DNA from: Candidatus Zixiibacteriota bacterium
Lineage (GTDB): Bacteria > Zixibacteria > MSB-5A5 > GN15 > JACZUZ01
Length of the DNA: 64,000 nucleotides
Reading direction: 5' to 3'
NCBI GenBank assembly: GCA_024280775.1
Contig: JAJRPM010000007.1
Coordinates: 62,001-126,000, forward strand
The notes under the pieces are model-generated. The model was not told the origin of the DNA. It saw only the letters and a list, made by a program, of their open reading frames with translations, and ran no database searches. Each line of letters starts with the position of its first letter. The stretch's first letter is position 1. The position numbers were made by a program, and so were the translations under genes. Below are positions 27,148-35,760 of the stretch, one piece after another.

Positions 27148-29271
27148 TTACGGCCTTTGGAAAAGACCCTTGAGAATATTTCCGCCCTCTTCCCTTAGAG
27201 TTTTATTGAGAGCCTTGCTGAGCGCATCGGAGTCTAGCGAAAAAACCGGTTTTTCTGAAGTTCCGGTTACAGTGAAAGGAATTGTAATCGAACCCTCCGG
27301 AGCTGTGCGCAACAAACCAGCGAGAGCGCCGACCACAGTGTTCTTGGGAGTCAAAGCTCGCATAATATCTTCAGTAGGAGTCAGCAAACCAGACAACTTC
27401 AAACGTCCTTCGGTATTTACCGTCCCGTGGATTTTCCAACGACCGAGCGCGTCACTAAACCCGCTCAAGGTGTCCACTTGAAGCAGACCATTGACAAATC
27501 GCAACTTGCTCTTAAACGAACGCAAATCAATTGTCTCGTATTGGTCTTTCACCAAAGACGCTCCAGATACCCGCCGAATCGAAGAAGTCAAAGCATCAGA
27601 AATCGATTTGCTGGTTAAACGCAGACTATCGGCATTCGAGAGCATATCCATCGTAAGGCCTCCGATAAAATCCTCCTTGCGCCAACCGCTGGCCGAATAT
27701 GAACCACTGGCGGACATCTTCCCGGTCAACAACCCCGCGCCGCCCCAGGGCGCAAAACGACCTACAAACTCACCAACATTCAAACTGCGCGCTATGTAAC
27801 TACCTGAATACACAGGCCGCTCTGCGTGAGTCAAATCCAACAACATCTCACCCTCAAATTCACCGTCCATCACCCGTCCTTTGACACTATTGCAAAATAT
27901 TCTGCGCCGCTCTAGCGTCACATTGGACTTCACCTCAGAGAACTCCATCTCCGCATAGATAAGTGTATCAACACTCACAGTCCCGCTACCCTTTATTTCC
28001 GGCAGAAAAATGGGCGGCGTTGAATCCGGCGGCGCCAAAGCGCGATTAACGCCCGAGGCCGGCGCGGCCTCTGGAAATAGTTTGTCGATATTCAAACGCT
28101 TTGACGAAAGCTCAAACTGAAGATACGGCCCCGCCGAGTTTTCTCTGACACTTTGTGAAACCGGCAACAAATATGGAAACGGATTGGTGATTATCCCGCT
28201 AAGCGCCAAATCGGATTCACTAAACTGCATGTCAAGCCTAGCAATCTCAATCCGGTTGGGGAAAACTCTGAACTCGACATTGAAAGCCTCCAGTTGTTCA
28301 GCCAGATTCGGAGATGACACAGCGCCGTCAACAATAGCCAAACGACCTTCAGGAACAATCGCCTTCATATTGGTAAGCGAACCTTTGACGCTCACATCCA
28401 ACTCAAACTTGCCGCCAAATTCCGTCGAACTTGAACCCGGCATTAGTTTCCCAATCTCCACCAATGGCGCCTCACCCGAAAGTTTCAGCAGGCCCGATGA
28501 TTCATCCGAACCAGAAATAGGTATCACACCCTCAATCAGAAACTTGCCCTCGCCCAAATTGACATAAGTATCCTCAAGTTCAACCTGCCCCATAGACGAA
28601 TCTACAGTAGCCTGATACTCTATTGACACTGAAGGAATAGACAACGGCTCAGAGCTATCATTTTCGGAAAACGAAATTGACTCAATCTCAATCCGGCCAT
28701 TACTGCGATACAAATTCTCGCCTTTCAACTCCGCAAGAGTTCCCTCAAAAGAAACACCTTTGACAGAGAGCTTCTCTCCGGTATTAGAGTTAACCCTCTC
28801 AAGCGCTCCATTGCGAATTTCCAGCTTCCCGAAACTCAAACCTCCAAGAGCCAACTTCGCACCAGTTACATCAGGGCTAAAACCGCCTTCCCGGGCATCT
28901 ACCTTTTCAGACTTTTCAGAATTATTTTTCCTGGATGTAATTCGAATATGCGGGCGCTCAATAATCAATCTGTCTACAACATACTCACCCTGCAACAAAG
29001 GCCAGAAACGCACCTTAATATCAACAGCCTCAACACTTGTACGCAGGCCAGAAGCGCTTCCCACATTGATATCAGAGACCAATGCCCCGAGCCCGCCCCA
29101 TATCGAGACTCGCACCGAACCAATACTCACCGGACTCCCAAGTTCAGCGCTAGCGCGCTCCTGCAACATCACGCGCATTTTCTCAGCCGGAAAAAACATC
29201 GCCAGCGCTCCCCACGCCAAAACAAAAACCGCAAGAAGTCCAACAGTTATCCGTAAGAGTGCTTTCTTCAT
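27148..29271 (-). CDS. AsmA family protein
   Basis: N-terminal TM; ERASAELGSPVSIGSVRVSIWGGLGALVSDINVG; GTVNTEGRLKLSGLLTPTEDIMRAL...GSITIPFTVTGTSEKPVFSLD. Confidence 0.85.
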   Translation of the reverse strand: MKKALLRITVGLLAVFVLAWGALAMFFPAEKMRVMLQERASAELGSPVSIGSVRVSIWGGLGALVSDINVGSASGLRTSVEAVDIKVRFWPLLQGEYVVDRLIIERPHIRITSRKNNSEKSEKVDAREGGFSPDVTGAKLALGGLSFGKLEIRNGALERVNSNTGEKLSVKGVSFEGTLAELKGENLYRSNGRIEIESISFSENDSSEPLSIPSVSIEYQATVDSSMGQVELEDTYVNLGEGKFLIEGVIPISGSDESSGLLKLSGEAPLVEIGKLMPGSSSTEFGGKFELDVSVKGSLTNMKAIVPEGRLAIVDGAVSSPNLAEQLEAFNVEFRVFPNRIEIARLDMQFSESDLALSGIITNPFPYLLPVSQSVRENSAGPYLQFELSSKRLNIDKLFPEAAPASGVNRALAPPDSTPPIFLPEIKGSGTVSVDTLIYAEMEFSEVKSNVTLERRRIFCNSVKGRVMDGEFEGEMLLDLTHAERPVYSGSYIARSLNVGEFVGRFAPWGGAGLLTGKMSASGSYSASGWRKEDFIGGLTMDMLSNADSLRLTSKSISDALTSSIRRVSGASLVKDQYETIDLRSFKSKLRFVNGLLQVDTLSGFSDALGRWKIHGTVNTEGRLKLSGLLTPTEDIMRALTPKNTVVGALAGLLRTAPEGSITIPFTVTGTSEKPVFSLDSDALSKALNKTLREEGGNILKGLFQRP

Positions 29272-29282
29272 ATTACCTAATC

Positions 29283-29966
29283 TCAGATTTCGACTGTCTG
29301 CATCGGTTCAAGAATAACCGGCTCAGCCTTGGTTTGGGCGCGAACTTTCTCGGCAAACTCCTGCGGGTCAGCGGCAATTGGCGGCCAGGTGTTGTAATGC
29401 ACTGGCACAACCTTCGACGGCTGAATAAAACCGGTGGCCTTAACCGCATCATCTATATCCATCGTGAAATTGCTACCAATAGGCAAGAACGCCAAATCGA
29501 TTTTGAATCGCTCGGCAATTAGTTTCATATCATAAGTCAGCGCAGTATCCCCGGCATGATGAATCAACTTGCCGCCAAAATCGATGATTACTCCTGCTGG
29601 ATTACCCACATATCTATCCCCCAACTCAGAAGCCCCGGAACTATGATGCGCGATAGTATAGCGCACCGAACCAAACGGAAAATCAAAAGCCCCGCCAATA
29701 CCCATAGGATGAACCTCGCAACCCTGATTCTGCAACCACAGCGCCAGCTCATAAGTAGCTATGCAGGTAGCATTACAGCGCTTGGCAATTGCAACCGTAT
29801 CACCGACATGGTCTCCATGCCCATGCGTCAAGACAATGTAATCCGCCTCAACATCCTCGGCCTTGATACTCGCTTGCGGATTATCCGTCAAAAAAGGATC
29901 AATTAGAATTGTAGTCTTGCCGTCGCTCAATCGAACAGCCGCATGTCCCAAAAATGTCGCTTCCAT
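29283..29966 (-). CDS. UPF0173/UlaG-like metal-dependent hydrolase (metallo-beta-lactamase fold)
   Basis: MEATFLGHAAVRL...ILIDPFLTDNP...VLTHGHGDHVGDTVAIAKR...HHAGDTALTYDMKLI. Confidence 0.93.
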   Translation of the reverse strand: MEATFLGHAAVRLSDGKTTILIDPFLTDNPQASIKAEDVEADYIVLTHGHGDHVGDTVAIAKRCNATCIATYELALWLQNQGCEVHPMGIGGAFDFPFGSVRYTIAHHSSGASELGDRYVGNPAGVIIDFGGKLIHHAGDTALTYDMKLIAERFKIDLAFLPIGSNFTMDIDDAVKATGFIQPSKVVPVHYNTWPPIAADPQEFAEKVRAQTKAEPVILEPMQTVEI

Positions 29967-30113
29967 CTTGTCTAACTCCCCTAAAATATCCTATCACAAA
30001 TCGACTGCAAACAAATCAGCGCAAAAACATTGCAACAATCATTGTACACGTCAACTACGATTCCGGCAACATAATCATCCAAGGATCATCCTCTTCGGCC
30101 GCACATTTTATTC

Positions 30114-30142
30114 TTGACCCACACTCCCTCAACAACTACGAT
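30114..30142 (+). promoter_or_regulatory. Putative sigma70 promoter of the 30185 gene
   Basis: TTGACC, 17 bp spacer, TACGAT; AAAGGA before ATG. Confidence 0.5.
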
Positions 30143-30184
30143 TCCCTATCGTAAGAGGGTAAACACCACGAAAGGAAAACTATC

Positions 30185-30430
30185 ATGAAAGACAGAATAC
30201 TCAAGATAACAGCGGTAACAGCGCCCCTGGCGACTTTGCTACCAAGCTTAGCGCTAGCCCACCCCGGCCACGGGGTCGATCAGGCTCGACCATGGAGCGC
30301 ATGGCATTTTATTGCCTCACCAGAACATGCGCTACTAACAGTCGTTGGCCTTGCGGTGGTAACATTTATCGGGATAAAACTTGTTCAAACAGGTCGCAAT
30401 CCGTCAGCGAAAACCAACAAGCGCAAGTGA
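30185..30430 (+). CDS. Small exported/membrane protein with AHPGHG motif, possible short HupE-like protein
   Basis: Signal peptide LLPSLALAHPGHGVDQ, second segment SPEHALLTVVGLAVVTFIGIKL, Lys-rich end. Confidence 0.65.
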   Translation: MKDRILKITAVTAPLATLLPSLALAHPGHGVDQARPWSAWHFIASPEHALLTVVGLAVVTFIGIKLVQTGRNPSAKTNKRK

Positions 30431-30513
30431 TTAGGAGCAGCAAACATTGAACACATCACTTCGCCTCAAAGAGCACAATCAGGAAACCATTGACAAGAAG
30501 TCTAGCAAGAAAG

Positions 30514-31701
30514 CTACGAGTTTAACGAATGGGCTTCCACATCAGACTGCACAGCGCTCCGCTCCTCAAATGAGTTAACGGTGATGATCTTTCTCTCATC
30601 CAAAGCGCGTTTTGTTTCGAGAAACAGCAGTCCGGTATTCCACACATAAGCCATGTTTTCCTTGTGATTGTACGGAAGATTGTCCTTGACACTTTCGGCG
30701 GCAGAAATGATGTTCCGCCCATGGCCATGATCGCGAAACCGATTGCGCATCTTTAGTCGCTTGTGAACAATTTCAACTTTCAGCGTCTTGAAATCATCCA
30801 TCGTAATCATGCAATTTCCCTTGTAGGCCGCAAATCGCTCTTTGACACCCTCAAAGGCATGCCCTTTAGCAGAAAAGGTAATCACCGCCACTGTGCCATC
30901 ACCAAAACAATAGGTAACTGCAATGTCAGTGTCACTTGATTCTGCCCTGGTGGGTGTGATAGTAATGGGATATGCTCGCTCAGTGGGAACAAGTCGTAAA
31001 ACAAAATCTGTCCAGTGGCAAAGATTACCAAGAACTCTCCCACCTTCCTCCTTGCGAAAATACCAGTGATCCGGCTCCAAATCATGGCCAGCCACAAACC
31101 AGTTAAAAATACTCGGCCCCTCCTCTTGAGCGAGGAAATGAGCAATGGCTAATCCGAATCTGCTTCCGGGTCGGTTGAATCCAAGAAAAACTTTGCCAGA
31201 AGTCCGGTCCATCGCCTCTATGAGTCTCTCGAGTTGGTCCACCGAAACAACATGCGGCTTCTCGATGTAAACATGCTTACCAGCATCAAGAGCCTGAATT
31301 GCGTACTCGGCGTGGGAGGAATGAAATGAAGCAATATACACTAGCTTAACTGCATCATTTGAAAGAATACCGTCCACATCCGTCGTGAACATTGGCACAC
31401 CATGAAACTTGCTAAGCGACGCGGCTCTGTTAATGTCAGTATCCATCGCGCCCGCGATTACCTTGCCATATTTCCGTTTCAAAAAATAGGCGATAGTAGT
31501 AAATGCGTAGTTGCCACATCCAATCAAGCCGACAAACGCATTTCTCGACTGCGGCTTTAGATTCTCCGGTAAGACTTCGTACTTTCGACGTGTATGCAAC
31601 TGCCCCATCACCTTAAGGTAAGTTCTTCGCACGCCAAAAAGACTTACATACCTAAGAACCTTCCTGACCCGAAATGTGGTTGATTGTTTCAAATAGTCCA
31701 T
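30514..31701 (-). CDS. Gfo/Idh/MocA family oxidoreductase
   Basis: AFVGLIGCGNYAFTTIAYFLKRKYG...VYIASFHSSHAEYAIQALDAGKHVYIEKPHVVSVDQLERL. Confidence 0.9.
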   Translation of the reverse strand: MDYLKQSTTFRVRKVLRYVSLFGVRRTYLKVMGQLHTRRKYEVLPENLKPQSRNAFVGLIGCGNYAFTTIAYFLKRKYGKVIAGAMDTDINRAASLSKFHGVPMFTTDVDGILSNDAVKLVYIASFHSSHAEYAIQALDAGKHVYIEKPHVVSVDQLERLIEAMDRTSGKVFLGFNRPGSRFGLAIAHFLAQEEGPSIFNWFVAGHDLEPDHWYFRKEEGGRVLGNLCHWTDFVLRLVPTERAYPITITPTRAESSDTDIAVTYCFGDGTVAVITFSAKGHAFEGVKERFAAYKGNCMITMDDFKTLKVEIVHKRLKMRNRFRDHGHGRNIISAAESVKDNLPYNHKENMAYVWNTGLLFLETKRALDERKIITVNSFEERSAVQSDVEAHSLNS

Positions 31702-31704
31702 AAC

Positions 31705-32973
31705 TTACTTTTCCTCCGTTGCTTGAACGGCTAACTCACGTCCTGCGTCAGAAGCCTCCTCTTCATCCATAGATTCTGTTAGGCAGACACCACCATTCAG
31801 TGTTCTCTCAAAAAGGGCGAGTGTCTGATGTGCGGCCTTTTGCCAGCTAAAGCTCTCTGAGCGACGTCGGGCGTTTTCGGACATACGCTCTCGAAGGCTG
31901 GTATCTTGATGTAATCTCAAAATTGTATCTGCAATTTCTTGTGGCTCGTAGGGATCGTAATACATCGCGCCATCCTGACAAATCTCCGGTACCACACTTT
32001 TGTTTGAGCAACCCATCACACAACCATGCGAAAGAGCCTCAATCAAAATAACCGAACAAGTCTCCAGTGTGGAGGAAAACAGGAATATTCGACAACCTGC
32101 ATACAACTCCTGCAAACTGTCGTTATCCAATGAACCGGGCAGGATAACTTTGTCCGCATGCGGAGTCTGTGCGGCCAGCGCCAGTATCTTCTCCCGGTAT
32201 TCCAGGTCGTATGTCTCACCGACTATCAGCAATGGCGGCAATGAGCTATCTTTATCAAGCGCTATCAAATAGCCTTGGACTGTTTCATACATATTCTTAT
32301 AACGATAAATATGCGATACATATAGCAGATACTCGCTTGGAATCCTCGAATCGCCTTGGATACCGGAAGCTTTGCCCTGAGCGCGAAGCTCTGGTTTACC
32401 GTGATGAACTACCGCAACACTCTTGCCACTCAAATCTACAAGTCCATCAAAAAACTCCCGGCAATATTCCGAAAGAAATATGATAGAGGATGATGAGCGC
32501 ATCGCCGCTAGTGACATTCTTTGCAGTTGGCGATTCCTGATTTTTTGATAGAATGACTCGGCGTTAATATACTCTTCAGAAAACGGCGCAATATTGTGTA
32601 ACAAAGAAACCGTGGGACAATTGACTCGAAACTTCCCATTTGAACCCGGTTCAAAAAGTAAATCACACTGAGTTTTTTCAATTACACGCGGCAATAAGAA
32701 ACGCTCCCAAAGCATCCTGGCTGGCAACCCAAACGACGGAAACTTGTGGAACTCATAATGGAAATTATCCGGCGAAGCCGTGAACATAGTTTCCTGACCG
32801 GTAACGCCGATAACCGTGAATTCGGAATCCGGCGCAAGCCTGCCGAACCACTCGATCATCTTGTTAAGATGAGCCAAACCACCGCCATAAGTGATATGCG
32901 AAGCTGAAATCGTAATTCTCATATGAATTCCCATAAAATACACGGCTATTAGCCTTGCTAGAATATCTCGCAA
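31705..32973 (-). CDS. Glycosyltransferase group 1 (GT4-like)
   Basis: YLLYVSHIYRYKNMYETVQGYLIAL...VILPGSLDNDSLQELYAGCRIFLFSSTLETCSVILIEALSHGCVMGCSNKSVVPEICQDGAMYYDPYEPQEIADTI. Confidence 0.9.
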   Translation of the reverse strand: MRDILARLIAVYFMGIHMRITISASHITYGGGLAHLNKMIEWFGRLAPDSEFTVIGVTGQETMFTASPDNFHYEFHKFPSFGLPARMLWERFLLPRVIEKTQCDLLFEPGSNGKFRVNCPTVSLLHNIAPFSEEYINAESFYQKIRNRQLQRMSLAAMRSSSSIIFLSEYCREFFDGLVDLSGKSVAVVHHGKPELRAQGKASGIQGDSRIPSEYLLYVSHIYRYKNMYETVQGYLIALDKDSSLPPLLIVGETYDLEYREKILALAAQTPHADKVILPGSLDNDSLQELYAGCRIFLFSSTLETCSVILIEALSHGCVMGCSNKSVVPEICQDGAMYYDPYEPQEIADTILRLHQDTSLRERMSENARRRSESFSWQKAAHQTLALFERTLNGGVCLTESMDEEEASDAGRELAVQATEEK

Positions 32974-33105
32974 AAAGAGGCTATTCCCTCATAAGACCCA
33001 AAATACGGCGGCAAAGAGACAATAGAAAATAAAATCCTGCGGCCAAGACTAAATATCAGAAACCGATACAGGCGTGATAATTGGTGAGTTAAGATTAGGC
33101 AGGGA

Positions 33106-34404
33106 TCATCTGCTCGCAGAGTCAATCGTACATGTTGCATTTACTTCTGAAGTAACGCGCTCAGCGGATTCCAGCGCGCCTTCCATCCAACCCAGGCGCA
33201 TTGACGCAGTGTGCTCCCCGGCAAAGTGAATACGTCCCTCAGATCGACGCACCAATTCCATTTTCTCAGGGCCCAAAAACTTGGCCACCGAACGGGAGCC
33301 GCGAATCAGCCTATCCTCGTCCCAGCAAAGCGAAACGCTACGCAAAACGAACTCCCGGAAATCCGGCAGAAACTCCTCCATCCGCTTGGCAATCGTAGCA
33401 ATACGTCCCTCCTGCGACATCCACATCAACTCCTTGGCGGCGTCATCTTTCGTATAAGAAATCGTAATAGCAGTATCGCGCGAAAAATCTATCCCCGGAC
33501 TCCAAATTTCGCCCACAGTATCTGTCACACCAAAACCGCTCAATCCTAGAGTCTGCCAGTACTCAGTAGGGACTTCAAAATAGACCAGGACACCCGGTCG
33601 ATATTCAAGCTCTGTTATGATTCCTGCTTTTTCCTGCGAAAGCCCGGGAATGAATTCAACGTCCTTCAAGACGCTATACGGAATAGCGCAGACAACCGAA
33701 TCAGCGAACTGTGTCTTGGTGGCCCCGTCGGAAACATACTCAACCAAGACACCAGACTCAGTCTGAGTAATCCGACGAACCTCGGCATGAAGAATGACAT
33801 GTTCAGAGACTCTCTCGCCCAATGCATTAGCAAAAGTATCAACACCCCCTTCGACCCGAAACATCTCAGCTTCGTTTTCCTGATCAAACATCCAGGACTC
33901 TTCCTCGGTAAGAGGACGGCTAAACCAGTTGGGCCGCAAGCGCTCGCCAAATTTTCGACGTATCAATTGTCCGTTAACATAAGCCAACATATCACCGCTC
34001 TTGTTGTAGAACGGAGCGCAACCTAAACCCAGCTCTCGCAAAGACTCGCGCACACGAAAGTGGTCAGCCGGGAACCGAAATCCGCCAGCATCCGCGCAAA
34101 GTCCTTCTCTAAACGGACGACGCACTGAGCTGGCGCGACCACCAACTTGAGCTCCAGCCTCAAGCACAGTTACCTTATGACCACAGCAAATCAGCTTGTG
34201 AGCGGCCGCAAGACCGGCGATTCCGCCACCGACGACTATCACTTCCGACTTCTGCGAACCGAATTCCAACGCCGAACCGCTTGATGAAGAACTGCCGTTC
34301 CTTCTCGCACGAAAGAGACTCTCAATTCGCACTCGGCGAATCGATCTTCTAATCCCACCGACAATTCGCCGCGGAATATCTAATCTGCGAAACTCTGCAT
34401 TCAT
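33106..34404 (-). CDS. FAD-dependent amine oxidase / protoporphyrinogen oxidase-like oxidoreductase
   Basis: VIVVGGGIAGLAAAHKLICCGHKVTVLEAGAQVGGRASSVRR dinucleotide fold; GRIHFAGEHTASMRLGWMEGALESAERV C-motif. Confidence 0.88.
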   Translation of the reverse strand: MNAEFRRLDIPRRIVGGIRRSIRRVRIESLFRARRNGSSSSSGSALEFGSQKSEVIVVGGGIAGLAAAHKLICCGHKVTVLEAGAQVGGRASSVRRPFREGLCADAGGFRFPADHFRVRESLRELGLGCAPFYNKSGDMLAYVNGQLIRRKFGERLRPNWFSRPLTEEESWMFDQENEAEMFRVEGGVDTFANALGERVSEHVILHAEVRRITQTESGVLVEYVSDGATKTQFADSVVCAIPYSVLKDVEFIPGLSQEKAGIITELEYRPGVLVYFEVPTEYWQTLGLSGFGVTDTVGEIWSPGIDFSRDTAITISYTKDDAAKELMWMSQEGRIATIAKRMEEFLPDFREFVLRSVSLCWDEDRLIRGSRSVAKFLGPEKMELVRRSEGRIHFAGEHTASMRLGWMEGALESAERVTSEVNATCTIDSASR

Positions 34405-34606
34405 TCAATTATGTATATAGCATGGGTTGATTTGGCCGATTGACTCATCACGACTGAAAAACAATTGGGTCTATCCAATACATCGACAAATCAGTGGTAC
34501 ACTTTGGGACGGCAGGACAAAGGCGAAACTGTCCGCAAGTTGGCCAAATCTCCGTACTCAAACCTCGCATTAACAGCGCCGAACTGAAACACATAAAACC
34601 AAGCCC

Positions 34607-34633
34607 TTGTCTACAGACAGCCTTTCTTATACT
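34607..34633 (+). promoter_or_regulatory. Putative promoter of ctaA/COX15
   Basis: TTGTCT, 15 bp spacer, TATACT (34628-34633). Confidence 0.45.
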
Positions 34634-34678
34634 ATGGCAACTATGACTTCGGGGCAAATGTTTCCGGGTGACTTCGCG

Positions 34679-35734
34679 ATGGAAAAAATAGACCGACCAG
34701 AAAAGTCCAACATACAGTTGATAGTATGGTTATGGATAATTCTAGGACTAACTGGCGCGATGGTCCTGATAGGTGGAGTGACACGACTGACTCATTCCGG
34801 ACTTTCCATGGTTGAATGGCGTCCATTACTCGGCGCTATCCCCCCGCTTGACGAACAAGAGTGGCAAGAAACTTTCCAAAAGTATAGAAATTTCCCGCAA
34901 TATCAAAAGCTCAATGCCGGTATGACCCTAGGAGAATTTAAGCAAATCTTCTTCTGGGAATATCTCCACCGTCTTTTCGGCAGACTCATAGGAGTTGTTT
35001 TCTTAGTCCCCTGGATTTGGTTCATCATCCGAAAACAAATCCCCAAAGGAATAAATCCAAAACTCGCAGGCTTGTTCGTCCTTGGCGGATTGCAGGGCCT
35101 GATGGGCTGGTACATGGTCAAAAGCGGCTTAGTAGATAACCCCGCTGTAAGTCACTACCGACTCGCCGCCCACCTAATGCTGGCTTTCTCAGTGATGGTG
35201 TTCTCACTACTGCTGATCTTCCGCCTCAGCAACCGTGAGCGAGCGCTAAACCCACCAAAGAAACTCCTGGCGCTTTCATACTTCATCACTGGAATAATCG
35301 TACTACAAATAGTCTATGGAGCTTTCACCGCCGGGCTAAAAGCCGGCTTTATGATGAATACTTTTCCGAAAATGAATGGAGAATGGATTCCGTCGCTGGC
35401 TTACAGCATGACACCCTTCTGGCATAATCTGGTCGAGAATCACTTTGGAATACAATTCATCCACCGCACTCTCGGCTGGTTACTGCTATTTGGGATAGGC
35501 GCCCTCGGACTTTCAGCCTGGCTCTCACCTCTAAAAAACCAATTAAGCGCAGTACAAAATAGAGCCATTCAACTTCTGCTTGCCATGACTGTCACTCAAT
35601 TCACCCTGGGCGCCCTGACAATCATCTACGTAGTCCCAATCGAACTAGCCACAGCTCATCAGGTCGGAGCGAGCATCTTGTTGTTGCTGGCTGTTTCGCT
35701 AAATCACTCGCTAGCGCCAGCTCGAAAAACTTAG
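34679..35734 (+). CDS. ctaA: Heme A synthase, COX15/CtaA family
   Basis: VWLWIILGLTGAMVLIGGVTRLTHSGLSMVEWRPLLGAIPPLDEQEWQETFQKYRNFPQYQKLN...FFWEYLHRLFGRLIG; start moved from track 34607 to ATG 34679. Confidence 0.93.
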   Translation: MEKIDRPEKSNIQLIVWLWIILGLTGAMVLIGGVTRLTHSGLSMVEWRPLLGAIPPLDEQEWQETFQKYRNFPQYQKLNAGMTLGEFKQIFFWEYLHRLFGRLIGVVFLVPWIWFIIRKQIPKGINPKLAGLFVLGGLQGLMGWYMVKSGLVDNPAVSHYRLAAHLMLAFSVMVFSLLLIFRLSNRERALNPPKKLLALSYFITGIIVLQIVYGAFTAGLKAGFMMNTFPKMNGEWIPSLAYSMTPFWHNLVENHFGIQFIHRTLGWLLLFGIGALGLSAWLSPLKNQLSAVQNRAIQLLLAMTVTQFTLGALTIIYVVPIELATAHQVGASILLLLAVSLNHSLAPARKT

Positions 35735-35760
35735 CCCCAAGAAACGTTCCCCTATCGCAA

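Noticed and set aside
28760-29317. 185-aa + strand ORF
   Set aside because: Antisense to the AsmA-family gene
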